A stretch of 64,000 nucleotides of DNA, taken from positions 558,001 to 622,000 of the forward strand of contig JBKAGX010000001.1 of NCBI GenBank assembly GCA_046290575.1, read 5' to 3'. Positions 17,702-26,160 of this stretch are shown here, in pieces. How positions within the stretch are numbered: the stretch's first letter is position 1; the number at the start of each line of letters is the position of its first letter. Origin of the DNA: JANQQJ01 sp046290575 (lineage in GTDB: Bacteria; Pseudomonadota; Alphaproteobacteria; SMXS01). Position numbers and translations under genes: made by a program. The notes under the pieces are model-generated. The model was given only the letters and a program-made list of their open reading frames with translations. It had not been told where the DNA came from and ran no database searches.

Positions 17702-17896
17702 CTAATCCCCCAGCGAGATCGCTTGCGCCGGGCAGACTTCAATCGCCTCTTCGGCCTCCTGCCGCAAGGCGTCGGTCGTGATCTCCTCGATCAGGATTTT
17801 CGGCAGGCCGGTATCCGTATATTCGAAGATCGTCGGGTGGTTGTAATAGCACTCACCCGCTTTCAGGCACTTCTTATAGTCGACAAGCACTTTCAT
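17702..17896 (-). CDS. P450-associated single-cluster ferredoxin
   Basis: A 64-residue ferredoxin with the spacing of P450-partner [3Fe-4S] or [4Fe-4S] ferredoxins. The ligand region reads C-LKAG-E-C near the N-terminus and a final VCPAQAISL near the C-terminus. The usual second Cys of the first motif is Ala (CLKAGEC), which is typical of [3Fe-4S] ferredoxins. It would pass single electrons from a ferredoxin reductase to the P450 encoded 15 bases upstream. No reductase gene is adjacent. The ATG at 17896 is the only sensible start. Translation proceeds straight into the TauD region. Confidence 0.93.
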   Translation of the reverse strand: MKVLVDYKKCLKAGECYYNHPTIFEYTDTGLPKILIEEITTDALRQEAEEAIEVCPAQAISLGD

Positions 17897-17911
17897 GATC
17901 CTGACCCCCGC

Positions 17912-19207
17912 TTAGTCGACGTCGAATTCGAGCCACAGCTCCGCGGGTGACCGGAAGCCGCCGGAATCGATGTTCGGTGAGTAAATCCCGGGATGATCCT
18001 TGAACTTGGGCCGCAGATTTTTCAGCTGCTTGGCGAAATGCGTGCTGGCCAGTACGGCTTCCTGCCGTGCCATGGCATAGCCCATGCAGAAATGCTGGCC
18101 CATGCCAAAGCCCAGATGCCCCGGCTTGCCGTCCTTGTAGCGGCCCGACCGGTTTTCGCGGCCCATATGCAGATCATCGCGGAAGGCGTCGAAGGTGTCC
18201 GGGTCCTTGAAGACGCGCTCATCGCGGTTACCGGCACCCAGATAAATGATGACGTTGCCACCCTTGGGAATGATCTCGCCATACATCGGGATTTCTTCTG
18301 TCGCGCGCCGGAATTGCATATGCACAACCGGGTCATAGCGCATCATCTCGGTGAAGACGTTTTCCCAGAGTTCCGGGTTCTCACGCACCTGATCGTATTG
18401 GTCCGGCCGGGTATACATCATGTGGTACCACATGTTGGAAATGGCCTTGTCGGTGGTGTCCCCGCCGGCCGCCAGCAGCAGCGCGACAAAGCCCTTGATC
18501 TCTTCATCGCTCATCTTCTTGCCGTCACGCTCGGCATGGATAATCCGCGACAGCAGGTCCTCACCAGGTTGCGCCCGGCGCTGTTCCATCAGCGGATCAA
18601 GGTAGTCCCACATTTCGTTGCGCGCCGCGACACCACGGGCCAGATGCTCGCCGCCGAATCCAAGACCGGCGATCAGCGCCTGGTACCAGCCGACGAACAT
18701 GTCTTCGTCTTCGCGCGGCAGGCCCAGCATGTTGGAGATGACGCGGATCGGGAACTGGTTGGAGAACTCGCTGACCAGCTCGACCTCACCCTTTTCCTTG
18801 AACTTGTCGATCAGTTCCTGGGCGATCATGTCGATATAGGGCAGGAAATCGTTCAGCTTCTGGCCAACGAACTGGCCGGCGATCACATTGCGCAGCCAGC
18901 GGTGATGGTCGCCGCGGCCATATTCCAGAATATTCGGGCCGAACACATGCTTCTTGCCGAATTCATAGGGGCCGTCTTCTTCATAGATCCCGCGCGTGTA
19001 GGCTTCGGTTGCCTGGAACACCGCATCGACATCCCAATAACGGCTGATCACCCATCTGTTGTGAAAACGGTCGTGATAACAGGGGTGATGGTCCCGCAGC
19101 CGCTGATAGAGCGGGAACGGGTCTTTCTGGAATTCCGGCTGGTCGAATTCGCGCGGGTCGATGGCCGTGGCCAGCATTTCCCTGATTTGGTCTTCAGCGG
19201 CGGACAT
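17912..19207 (-). CDS. Cytochrome P450
   Basis: A 431-residue soluble bacterial P450. It shows the I-helix AGGDTT (247-252), the K-helix E287-M-M-R290, and the heme loop FGMGQHFCMG with axial Cys374. It would hydroxylate a hydrophobic substrate with electrons from the adjacent ferredoxin. The ATG at 19207 has AAGGGGAAAG upstream and begins the usual length of the family; an open frame extends 34 codons further but has no ribosome site. It is the first gene of a P450-ferredoxin-TauD operon. An inverted sequence GTAGGCAGTCTAC lies about 25 bases upstream of the start and might be an operator. Confidence 0.95.
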   Translation of the reverse strand: MSAAEDQIREMLATAIDPREFDQPEFQKDPFPLYQRLRDHHPCYHDRFHNRWVISRYWDVDAVFQATEAYTRGIYEEDGPYEFGKKHVFGPNILEYGRGDHHRWLRNVIAGQFVGQKLNDFLPYIDMIAQELIDKFKEKGEVELVSEFSNQFPIRVISNMLGLPREDEDMFVGWYQALIAGLGFGGEHLARGVAARNEMWDYLDPLMEQRRAQPGEDLLSRIIHAERDGKKMSDEEIKGFVALLLAAGGDTTDKAISNMWYHMMYTRPDQYDQVRENPELWENVFTEMMRYDPVVHMQFRRATEEIPMYGEIIPKGGNVIIYLGAGNRDERVFKDPDTFDAFRDDLHMGRENRSGRYKDGKPGHLGFGMGQHFCMGYAMARQEAVLASTHFAKQLKNLRPKFKDHPGIYSPNIDSGGFRSPAELWLEFDVD

Positions 19208-19316
19208 AACTTTCCCCTTCATGCATGACTTTTGTAGGCAGTCTACCTGTTCGTCTTGGGTCCGTAAACGAGAAGCGGCTTTGTTCAGACAACTATGGAA
19301 CGCGACCATCCAAATT

Positions 19317-19430
19317 TGTCATCCCCGAGGAGCCGCGAAGCGGCGAAAGCGGGGATCCATTTTTATGAAGCATGCGTGTGTTCACTTGGATCCCGCTCGC
19401 GCCACTTCAGCGTGGCTTGGCGGGGTGACA
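19317..19430. repeat. Diverged GTCAT-type palindromic repeat
   Basis: Begins TGTCATCCCC and ends GGGGTGACA, with internal inverted arms GGGGATCCA/TGGATCCC. It has the same outer GTCAT/TGAC boundary as the elements at 967-1032 and 54569-54639 but a longer interior. It lies between two genes on the same strand (PhyH stop and P450 start), so here it is not at a convergent junction. Confidence 0.6.
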
Positions 19431-19451
19431 ATGAGGGAAGCCGGCGGACGA

Positions 19452-20339
19452 TTACCGCCAGTCCGCATCAATAACATCCGGGATCGGGCGCAAGCGCGGA
19501 TAGTACGCGCTGCGCAGCGGGTCGCCGGGTTTGAGCGCTTGATGAAGACCCGGCGTCAGCGGCACGGTCGGGCGGGTATCCGGCCGTTTGGCATAGACCA
19601 TGTCCTCACCGTAAATCCGCGCGGAAAGGGTGCGCCGTTTGCGGCCTTCCGTCGTATGCCCGCCGCCATGCAGCACGCCGGGATGCAGCAGCACCACATC
19701 ACCGGGTTCAATATTGAACGAGACGATGTCCCACTTTTCGCGTTCAGCCTCAATGTCGGGCAGGCGCGGCAGGTCTTTGCCATAGAAGCCGGTGGTAACG
19801 TCGTCATCTGCGTCAGCCGGGCTGAAGCCGTCATACATGGTGCGGCGATGCGAACCCGGGATGAACTCCAGGCATTCCTCCTTGGGGATCGGGTCGATGG
19901 TGATCCACATCGAGGCGATCTGTTCGCCCGCGACCGGCCAATAGGGCATGTCCTGATGCCAGGGCGTCTTACGGCACGCGCCGCCTTCCTTGACGAAGAC
20001 ATGATCGAACAGCAGCCAGACATTCTCCGACCCGATCAGCTTGGCGATCATATCGGCGATGGGAGAATAGTAGAGCAGCCGCTGAAACTCCGGCGTCACG
20101 TCGAAGTGGCGCACCATGTCTTTGAATTCACCCGGCAGGTCTTTGAAGAAGGTTTGGATGAGGGGGCTGCCGCTCATCAGGATGCGGTTGATGCCCTGTT
20201 CAATGAGCGCCAGCCATTCCGGGTGGATCGCCTGCGGCAGGAAGACCACGCCGTCGCGGCGATAGGCCTTGATCACTTCGGGCGTGATCAGGGACACCGG
20301 ATCATCCCAGCCTTTGGCTTCCAGTACTACCGACATCAT
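19452..20339 (-). CDS. Phytanoyl-CoA dioxygenase (PhyH) family protein
   Basis: A 295-residue Fe(II)/2-oxoglutarate-dependent oxygenase of the PhyH family. The iron-binding H-x-D is in WHQDMPYWPV and the distal His in LLHPGVLHGGG, followed by an Arg-rich segment that would hold 2-oxoglutarate. Members hydroxylate acyl-CoAs or free natural products. Two consecutive ATGs (20339 and 20336) follow GGGGAGATCG; the first is taken. It lies 29 bases after the amidohydrolase-like gene in a thiolase-amidohydrolase-PhyH operon, which points to side-chain or acyl-CoA processing. Confidence 0.9.
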   Translation of the reverse strand: MMSVVLEAKGWDDPVSLITPEVIKAYRRDGVVFLPQAIHPEWLALIEQGINRILMSGSPLIQTFFKDLPGEFKDMVRHFDVTPEFQRLLYYSPIADMIAKLIGSENVWLLFDHVFVKEGGACRKTPWHQDMPYWPVAGEQIASMWITIDPIPKEECLEFIPGSHRRTMYDGFSPADADDDVTTGFYGKDLPRLPDIEAEREKWDIVSFNIEPGDVVLLHPGVLHGGGHTTEGRKRRTLSARIYGEDMVYAKRPDTRPTVPLTPGLHQALKPGDPLRSAYYPRLRPIPDVIDADWR

Positions 20340-20368
20340 CGATCTCCCCGAATCGCTTGCCTTGTTCC

Positions 20369-21256
20369 TTATGCTTTCAGCATCTCTTCAAGGCCATAAA
20401 TTCGCGCGGCGTTACCCGAGAGGAACGGTTCCCAGGTCTCATCGCGCAGCGGCAGGTCGTCCAGTTCTTCCATCACCCGGTCATAGGACAGCACCGGGTA
20501 ATAGCCGGTGAACATCACCTTATCGCGGCCACGCTTGTTGGCGAAGTCAAGCACATCGCGCGGGTAGTATTTCGGTGCAAAGGCCGATGTGCAGTAATAC
20601 AGGTTCGGCCACTTCAGCAGCAGCTTGCAACACAGGGCCGTCCAGGGCTCGCCGCCATGGCGCATGACGATCTGAAGCTCAGGGAAGAACCAGGCGATCT
20701 CGTCCAGTAGGCCCGGATGCTGGCCTTTATATGGGACGCGCGGGCCGGGTACGCCGACAAAAACATTCATCGGAATGCCCAGCTCAATGCATTTGGCATA
20801 GAGCGGGTACCATTTCTTGTCGTCCAGCGGCACCTGCGGAAAGACGAAGCTGGGCGCTGCCGTCATGGATTTGACGTTGGGGTGCAGCCTGACCGTGGCT
20901 TCCAGGGCCCTGACCGCATCCATGCCCTGATTGGGGTCGACGCTGACATCGCCAATGAACCGGTTGGGGTAGGCGTTGAAGAGTGCCAGCGCCCCTTCCG
21001 GCGAGTCCGGATGGACCGGGATCTGCGCGATAGCGACCCCGTGCCTGTCCATCTGGGCGATCACCTGGGCCGGGTCGGCGGCCTCTGCCTTGCGGTCGGC
21101 TGCGCCCTTGAACATATAGCCGATCGGGCTGCCGCCTTCTTTGTCCTTGGGCGAGACTTTGATCAATGATGCCGCGCCACCGAGGGGTGAGCGCCCCTCC
21201 GACGTCGGCAACGACATCATCAGATCAATGGCCGGAATGTCGCGCGGGCGCGGCAT
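20369..21256 (-). CDS. Amidohydrolase-2 family protein with altered metal site
   Basis: A 295-residue TIM-barrel protein of the amidohydrolase-2 family (decarboxylases and hydrolases related to ACMSD). Fold landmarks are clear: the Pro-rich start IPAIDLMMSLP, RFIGDVSVDPNQ, IPMNVFVGVPG, IVMRHGGEPW and the terminal GNAARIYGL. The strand-1 H-x-H metal motif is replaced by Met-Met-Ser (AIDLMMSL). The late Asp expected in a (G/S)(T/S)D(Y/W)P motif is Tyr (FTGYYPV). Only the strand-5-like His in RHGG is kept. It may therefore be inactive or use other chemistry. It starts 12 bases after the thiolase stop and is coupled to it. Confidence 0.85.
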   Translation of the reverse strand: MPRPRDIPAIDLMMSLPTSEGRSPLGGAASLIKVSPKDKEGGSPIGYMFKGAADRKAEAADPAQVIAQMDRHGVAIAQIPVHPDSPEGALALFNAYPNRFIGDVSVDPNQGMDAVRALEATVRLHPNVKSMTAAPSFVFPQVPLDDKKWYPLYAKCIELGIPMNVFVGVPGPRVPYKGQHPGLLDEIAWFFPELQIVMRHGGEPWTALCCKLLLKWPNLYYCTSAFAPKYYPRDVLDFANKRGRDKVMFTGYYPVLSYDRVMEELDDLPLRDETWEPFLSGNAARIYGLEEMLKA

Positions 21257-21268
21257 TCGCTTAGCGGC

Positions 21269-22519
21269 TTAAACCCGCTCGACGATCACCGCCGGGGCCA
21301 TGCCGCCGCCGGTGCACATAGTGACCATGCCGGTATTAAGGTCGCGGCGTTCCATTTCGTCGACCAGCGTGCCGAGCAGCATCGCGCCCGTCGCGCCAAT
21401 CGGGTGGCCGAGCGCCATCGCGCCGCCATTGACGTTGACTTTGGCGTCATCGAGCTCCAGGTGTTTCATGAAGCGCAGCGCCACAACAGCGAACGCCTCG
21501 TTAATTTCCCAAAGGTCGATGTCGTCGGTGGTCATGCCGGCCTGCTTCAGCGCCTTGCGGGCAGCGGGCACCGGGGCGTTGAGCATCAGCTCCGGCGAAT
21601 CGCCCGATGTGGCCACGGTTACGATGCGGGCTTTCGGCGTCCAGCCCTGGCTTTTGGCATATTCCGGTGAGGCCAGGATCACGCCTGAGGCGCCATCCAC
21701 CACGCCCGACGAATTACCCGCATGGTGCATGTGATCGATCTTCACGTCGGGATAGGCTTGCTCGACCAGCTTCTTATAGGTCAAACCTTCCTCATCCAGC
21801 GGATAATCATAGAGCGCAGCGAAGGACGGCTTCAGCCCGGCGAGGCCTTCACGGGTGGTGCCGGGGCGCGGAAATTCTTCGTGGTCCAGCGCCAGCGTGC
21901 CGTCATCGTGATAGACCGGCACCAGCGCCCGGTCGAAGCGTCCATCCTTGATGGCTTCGTCGGCGCGCTTCTGACTCTCGACGGCCAGCTCTTCGGTTTC
22001 GTCGCGGGTGATGCCTTCCAGCGTTGCGATCAAATCGGCGCAGATTCCCTGATGCGGCTGCGGGTGAATGGCCCGCAGATGCAGATTGTTGCGGTCCATG
22101 GTCGGCATGCTGACGCCGGACTGCGCGAGGGTGGACCCATAGGACATGCTTTCGACGCCGCCGGCCACAACAAGGTGCTGCATGCCCGACATGATGCCCA
22201 TGGCCGCCAGATTGACCGAGGTGAGCGCCGAGCCGCAGAAACGGTCGAGGGAAAAGCCGGTCGCCAGATCGCTCCAGCCTGCGTCGAGCGCGGCCATGCG
22301 GGCGATGCAAGCGCCCTGCTTGCCGACCTGGCTGCCACAGCCTGCGATCACGTCGTCGACCTCGTCGGTGTTGATATCATTGCGGTCTTTCAGCGCGCTC
22401 AGCACCTGCGACAGCATGCGTTGCGGATGCACCTCTGCCAGTGAGCCCTTACCAACTTTGCCAATGCCGCGCGGTGTGCGCGCATGGTCGATGATCCATG
22501 CCTCTTGAACTTCAGCCAT
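21269..22519 (-). CDS. Acetyl-CoA acetyltransferase (thiolase)
   Basis: A 416-residue thiolase. The acylated cysteine is C95 in DRFCGSALTSVNLAA. The later family blocks are present: NEAFAVVALR, GHPIGATGAMLLG and the C-terminal CTGGGMAPAVIVE with the second active Cys. It would cleave a 3-oxoacyl-CoA to acetyl-CoA plus a shortened acyl-CoA, or run in reverse. The ATG at 22519 follows AGGAGCAA. It is the first gene of the operon with the amidohydrolase-like and PhyH genes. Its presence argues that part of the substrate is degraded through CoA thioesters. Confidence 0.95.
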   Translation of the reverse strand: MAEVQEAWIIDHARTPRGIGKVGKGSLAEVHPQRMLSQVLSALKDRNDINTDEVDDVIAGCGSQVGKQGACIARMAALDAGWSDLATGFSLDRFCGSALTSVNLAAMGIMSGMQHLVVAGGVESMSYGSTLAQSGVSMPTMDRNNLHLRAIHPQPHQGICADLIATLEGITRDETEELAVESQKRADEAIKDGRFDRALVPVYHDDGTLALDHEEFPRPGTTREGLAGLKPSFAALYDYPLDEEGLTYKKLVEQAYPDVKIDHMHHAGNSSGVVDGASGVILASPEYAKSQGWTPKARIVTVATSGDSPELMLNAPVPAARKALKQAGMTTDDIDLWEINEAFAVVALRFMKHLELDDAKVNVNGGAMALGHPIGATGAMLLGTLVDEMERRDLNTGMVTMCTGGGMAPAVIVERV

Positions 22520-22619
22520 TTCGATTGCTCCTGATAATCCCGTTTTAGGCGGCGTTAGAGGCCGCGCTGTTGGAAAGATTTAAATCATGGAAGCCGGAAC
22601 GAGTCACGCCCGGTGTGAC

Positions 22620-23720
22620 CTAGTACTCGAACTCCAGGATCGCCCGGCCCGTGATTTCACCAGCGTCGAGCGCAGCGGTTGCTTCATTGATCTGGTCGAT
22701 CGAATAGCGCGCGGTGACCAGCGCATCGAGATCCAGTTCACCCTTCTCGAACCAGTCGATGAACGTGCCAAAGTCCCGGTCCGGGGAGCATGAACCGCCG
22801 ATGCTGCCGATGAAATGTTTTTCGTTCAGCAACAGGTCGCGCGCATCGATTTCAGGAAACTCGAGCGGGACGCCGACCAGAACCGCGGTGCCGCCGTCGT
22901 GGCTGCCAAAATGACCGTCGCGGCAGGCGGGGACAATCTGCTGCATGGTCTTCTTGATGCCGATGCAGTCGAAGGTGAAGTCGGCGCCGGCGACCGGCGT
23001 GCCATAAAGCGTATAGCCCGGCTTGCCCCCGGTCAGTGCGCGGATCGCGGCGATCGGATCCTGGTCGCTGGCATTGACGGTCTCTGTGGCGCCGAATTTT
23101 TTGGCGAAGGCCAGCTTTTCGTCATCGAGGTCAACCGCGATGATCGGATCGGCGCCGGCCATGCGGGCAGCGACCACAGCCGAAAGCCCCACGCCGCCGA
23201 CACCGAAAATGGCAACGCTTTGCCCGGCCTGCACATTGGCCGTGTTCATCACCGCGCCCGCGCCGGTCATCACCGCGCAGCCGATAATGGCGGTCACGTC
23301 CATGCGTACGCCCGGGTCGACTTTGACGACATACTGCTCGTCGGCGAGTGTGTGATCGGCCCAGGTAAAGACGAAGCCCGATTGGGCGACGCCTTCCGAG
23401 CACTCGATCGATGCGCGCCAGGCAGGCCGTTCAGTGCCTTTCGGGTTGCGGGGGACCCAGGTAACGAAGACCGTATCGCCTTCGGCAACATGGGTGACCT
23501 CAGGCCCGATCTTCAGCACGATGCCAGTGGATTCATGCCCCAGCGAGACCGGGCCAGGCCGGTTCGGCGCATGCATTTCATGCAGCTGCGAATGGCAAAT
23601 GCCCGACGCGTGCTGGCGCACCAGCACCTGATGCGGACCGGGATCCGGAATGGTGACTTCTTCGACCCGAAGGGTGGATGTGTCCTTTGGTAAAATGACG
23701 ACTCGTGCCGGCGTGGCCAT
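22620..23720 (-). CDS. Zinc-dependent alcohol dehydrogenase (MDR, class III-like)
   Basis: A 366-residue medium-chain alcohol dehydrogenase. Catalytic zinc ligands fit Cys in ASGICHSQLHEM, His in GHESTGIV and Cys in IIGCAVMTGAGAVMNTA. The NAD motif is GVGGVGLSAV. The structural-zinc lobe, which in this family holds four closely spaced Cys, reads VTWVPRNPKGTERPAW and lacks them. The ATG at 23720 follows AGGGGAGAC. It is a single gene 100 bases upstream of the thiolase operon on the same strand, so it may be co-transcribed. It would oxidise an alcohol made by one of the nearby oxygenases. Confidence 0.92.
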   Translation of the reverse strand: MATPARVVILPKDTSTLRVEEVTIPDPGPHQVLVRQHASGICHSQLHEMHAPNRPGPVSLGHESTGIVLKIGPEVTHVAEGDTVFVTWVPRNPKGTERPAWRASIECSEGVAQSGFVFTWADHTLADEQYVVKVDPGVRMDVTAIIGCAVMTGAGAVMNTANVQAGQSVAIFGVGGVGLSAVVAARMAGADPIIAVDLDDEKLAFAKKFGATETVNASDQDPIAAIRALTGGKPGYTLYGTPVAGADFTFDCIGIKKTMQQIVPACRDGHFGSHDGGTAVLVGVPLEFPEIDARDLLLNEKHFIGSIGGSCSPDRDFGTFIDWFEKGELDLDALVTARYSIDQINEATAALDAGEITGRAILEFEY

Positions 23721-23921
23721 GGCAGTCTCCCCTGCTGAAATCTTCCCACTGACTTACGGTCGCCATCATTCCGCGAATGCCATGCTTGAGTCACGCCAAA
23801 ACCTTTTTTTTGGAGTCAGCGCGGCCTGTGACGGGAACTGACCGTGTCAGTCGGCGTTTACCTGTCAACGGCCCATATTCTGGGGCTGTCAGGCGCTAAC
23901 TGAACAAAAGGCCGAAGATAG

Positions 23922-24359
23922 ATGGCAGATATCTACGAAGTACTGATCGAAGAACACAACAAGCATCGCGGCCTGATGGGTGGTCTCGGTGAGACCCAGG
24001 GCGATGAGGCGGAGCGCAGGCGGCTGTTCGACCTGCTCAAAAAGGAACTTGTTGCGCACGCCAATGCTGAAGAGCAGACCTTTTATGCTGAGTTGATCGC
24101 AGACAGCGATTCACAGGAACAGGCGCGCCACAGTATCGCCGAGCACAAGACCATCGATGACATCGTCGAAGAACTCGATGACATGGACTTCAGCAGTACG
24201 GGCTGGCTGACGCGCTTCAAGACCTTGAAAGACAAGGTTGAGCATCATATGGAAGAGGAAGAAAAAGACGTCTTCCCGGTAGCAAGAACGGTGCTTTCAC
24301 AAAGTAAGGCGCGCGACCTTGTCGGTGCTTTCGAAAAGCGCAAAGCCGCCGAAATGTAG
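23922..24359 (+). CDS. Hemerythrin HHE domain protein
   Basis: A 145-residue four-helix hemerythrin-like protein. Candidate di-iron ligands are spaced as in the HHE family: EEHNKHRG near the N-terminus, HANAEEQTFY, EHKTIDDIVEE and HHMEEEEKDVFP. It is cytoplasmic, with no signal peptide. Relatives bind O2 or sense oxygen, NO or iron. It is monocistronic and divergent from the alcohol dehydrogenase. The role here is unknown; handling of O2 or iron for the many oxygenases is possible but unproven. Confidence 0.88.
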   Translation: MADIYEVLIEEHNKHRGLMGGLGETQGDEAERRRLFDLLKKELVAHANAEEQTFYAELIADSDSQEQARHSIAEHKTIDDIVEELDDMDFSSTGWLTRFKTLKDKVEHHMEEEEKDVFPVARTVLSQSKARDLVGAFEKRKAAEM

Positions 24360-24698
24360 CTTGGCGAAGGGCTGGACGGTCACGCCGGTTTTTGGTTCCC
24401 GCCAGCCTCATGGAAACGTACTTGCGTAGAGGCGCTAGCGCACACAGTGCAAGACCAATCTGAGACATCCTATCGTCGCGGGGACGTGTTCAAAAAAGGG
24501 CTCGCGGCGACGCCCGCATGACCAGTGCGTGTGTAGAACGGTCGGGATTGCTGATGCGAATCATGGGATGCAGAATGCGAGATGGCGTGCGGGCCGCGCT
24601 GGTGTGATGGTTCAGTGTTCTATGCCCCGATTGGTGTCAGAAAAATACCGGTGGGCAGCAAAGGCGCCGCTCACCAGTATCCTTTTGAAGAATGTCTG
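24360..24698. other. Gap with no recognisable feature
   Basis: About 340 bases between the hemerythrin stop and the stop of the periplasmic protein (convergent genes). No open frame with a ribosome site, no tRNA and no clear terminator hairpin was seen on either strand, and unlike the other convergent gaps it has none of the repeat families. Confidence 0.4.
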
Positions 24699-25184
24699 TT
24701 ACTTGCAGATTTCGCCTGTATAGCGGACAAGACCCACCATGTTGTTAGGGTCGCGCAGATCGACCAGTCCATAGCTGGTGAACTGTCCTTTGAATCCTTT
24801 AAGTGTACCGCGCGTCACATTCTCTTGGATGTGGTAGGTGATTTCGATCATAAAACGCCCCGGTTTGCCTGGTACGGCGGTAAGAATGCCGAGGTCTTTG
24901 GTCTGAATGGCGCCACCATCATCTGTTCCGAAATAGTGCTCCATATCCATTTCGAGCCCCGTTGGAGTTTCCCTTTGCGCCGTGATTTTCCCAGCAGCGT
25001 TGTTCACGCTACCGGTCAAGGTGGCAGATATGATGATGGGCTTTCCTTCTCCTTCGGCAAAGAAATTGGGTATCGCGACACCGCCAATCGGTACACAGGA
25101 CGCTTCTTCTGCGTGAGCGATTGATGCGCTGACGCCGACAGGCGTTGCCGAGATGATTAATCCGAAAAGAATTTTCTTAAACAT
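24699..25184 (-). CDS. Secreted protein of unknown function, TetR-controlled
   Basis: A 161-residue protein with a clear signal peptide: MFKKILFGLIISATPVGVS followed by AHAEEAS, with probable cleavage after AHA. The mature part is about 135 residues, mostly beta by pattern (IIISATLTGSVNN, RFMIEITYHIQE), with a Cys near each end that could pair. I do not recognise the family. The ATG at 25184 has GGAGATC upstream, preferred to a start 12 bases earlier. It is divergent from a TetR gene, and three operator copies lie between them, so it is probably the regulated target. It could be a periplasmic ligand-binding protein. Confidence 0.75.
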   Translation of the reverse strand: MFKKILFGLIISATPVGVSASIAHAEEASCVPIGGVAIPNFFAEGEGKPIIISATLTGSVNNAAGKITAQRETPTGLEMDMEHYFGTDDGGAIQTKDLGILTAVPGKPGRFMIEITYHIQENVTRGTLKGFKGQFTSYGLVDLRDPNNMVGLVRYTGEICK

Positions 25185-25226
25185 TGTGATCTCCATTGTT
25201 GATTGTTTCGCCGTAGCGTTCGTTAT

Positions 25227-25294
25227 ATAACGATCACTATATAGAGTATTAAATAACGATCGTTATATGTAAAGGTCTAAATAGCGATCGTTAC
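25227..25294. promoter_or_regulatory. Three-copy TetR operator array
   Basis: Three 14-base sites are seen: ATAACGATCACTAT (25227-25240), the perfect palindrome ATAACGATCGTTAT (25253-25266) and ATAGCGATCGTTAC (25281-25294). Start-to-start spacings are 26 and 28 bases. They lie between the divergent secreted-protein and TetR genes, the classical position for an autoregulated TetR repressor. A half-site GCGTTCGTTAT precedes the array. Confidence 0.8.
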
Positions 25295-25309
25295 AAGGCG
25301 GAGGTGATC

Positions 25310-25915
25310 ATGCGTCATAAGGGAATTGATAAGGAAGAAACGCGCCAGAAGGTGATAGCCGCCGCGGGACGTGGGTTTCGAAGTCACGGCTATGCTGGGA
25401 TTGGTGTAGACGGCCTGGCTAAAGCAGCAGGTGTTACGTCGGGAGCGTTCTACTCGCACCTCGGGTCTAAGGACGGCGCGTTTGATGTCGCGCTGGCTGT
25501 GGGACTTGATGAGGTGATCGAATCGATACCAGCATACCAGAAGGAGCATGGTGCCGATTGGGTTAAGGCGTTCGCTGAATACTACCTGGGGAAACGCCAC
25601 CGGGGCGATTTGGAGTGCGGGTGTGCAATGGCCACGCTGACCACGGAAGTGGTTCGCTCCAACCCGAAGGTGCGCGCTGCTTTTGAGAACAAGATGACAC
25701 AGATCGCTGATCTCGTGTCACGTGGACTCGCCGGCGGCTCGGATGAAGATCGTCGGACTAGAGCCTGGGCGATGCTTGGCGTGTTGATCGGTGGCATCAA
25801 CGTTGCGCGTGCCATGAAGGGGGCGAAAGTTGCAGATGAAGTCGCCAACGCCATAATCGTTGCTGCGATAAGAGCAGCGGGCCGAGCGCGTTCGATGGCA
25901 CTGTCTGCCTCTTAG
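25310..25915 (+). CDS. TetR/AcrR family transcriptional regulator
   Basis: A 201-residue TetR regulator. The N-terminal helix-turn-helix is in DGLAKAAGVTSGAFYSHLGSK (about residues 32-52). The C-terminal ligand domain includes GCAMATLTTEV and GVLIGGINVARAM, as in the YxaF/LmrA-type TetR branch. The ATG at 25310 is chosen over a GTG at 25304 because of its spacing from GGCGGAGG. It is divergent from the secreted protein and probably binds the three ATAnCGATC sites in the intergenic region. The ligand is unknown. Confidence 0.92.
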   Translation: MRHKGIDKEETRQKVIAAAGRGFRSHGYAGIGVDGLAKAAGVTSGAFYSHLGSKDGAFDVALAVGLDEVIESIPAYQKEHGADWVKAFAEYYLGKRHRGDLECGCAMATLTTEVVRSNPKVRAAFENKMTQIADLVSRGLAGGSDEDRRTRAWAMLGVLIGGINVARAMKGAKVADEVANAIIVAAIRAAGRARSMALSAS

Positions 25916-26160
25916 CGTAGGGTTCGAATGCTTATGTCGAAATTGAATGATCGGCCTTCCGCTTGTTGGCGCTTCGCGACATTCAGAAACAAAAGGACAC
26001 AATGGCTAAAGTTGCGCAGATTCTACGGCGATGAGGGGTAATTGGTCGGTGAACAAACCGATTACTCCACGTCGGCCGCGCTGTGGCCCGGCACCCTCGC
26101 GCCGAAACCGTTTTGTTGCTATCAATTGGGTATGATGGAAAATGGCGGAGAGGGCGGAGC

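Noticed and set aside
17993..19228. Long (411-codon) plus-strand open frame
   Set aside because: Antisense to the P450 gene, which has all heme and helix motifs; the long open frame is a by-product of high-GC codon use.
19161..20399. Long (412-codon) plus-strand open frame
   Set aside because: Antisense to the PhyH gene and the adjoining repeat; no family features.
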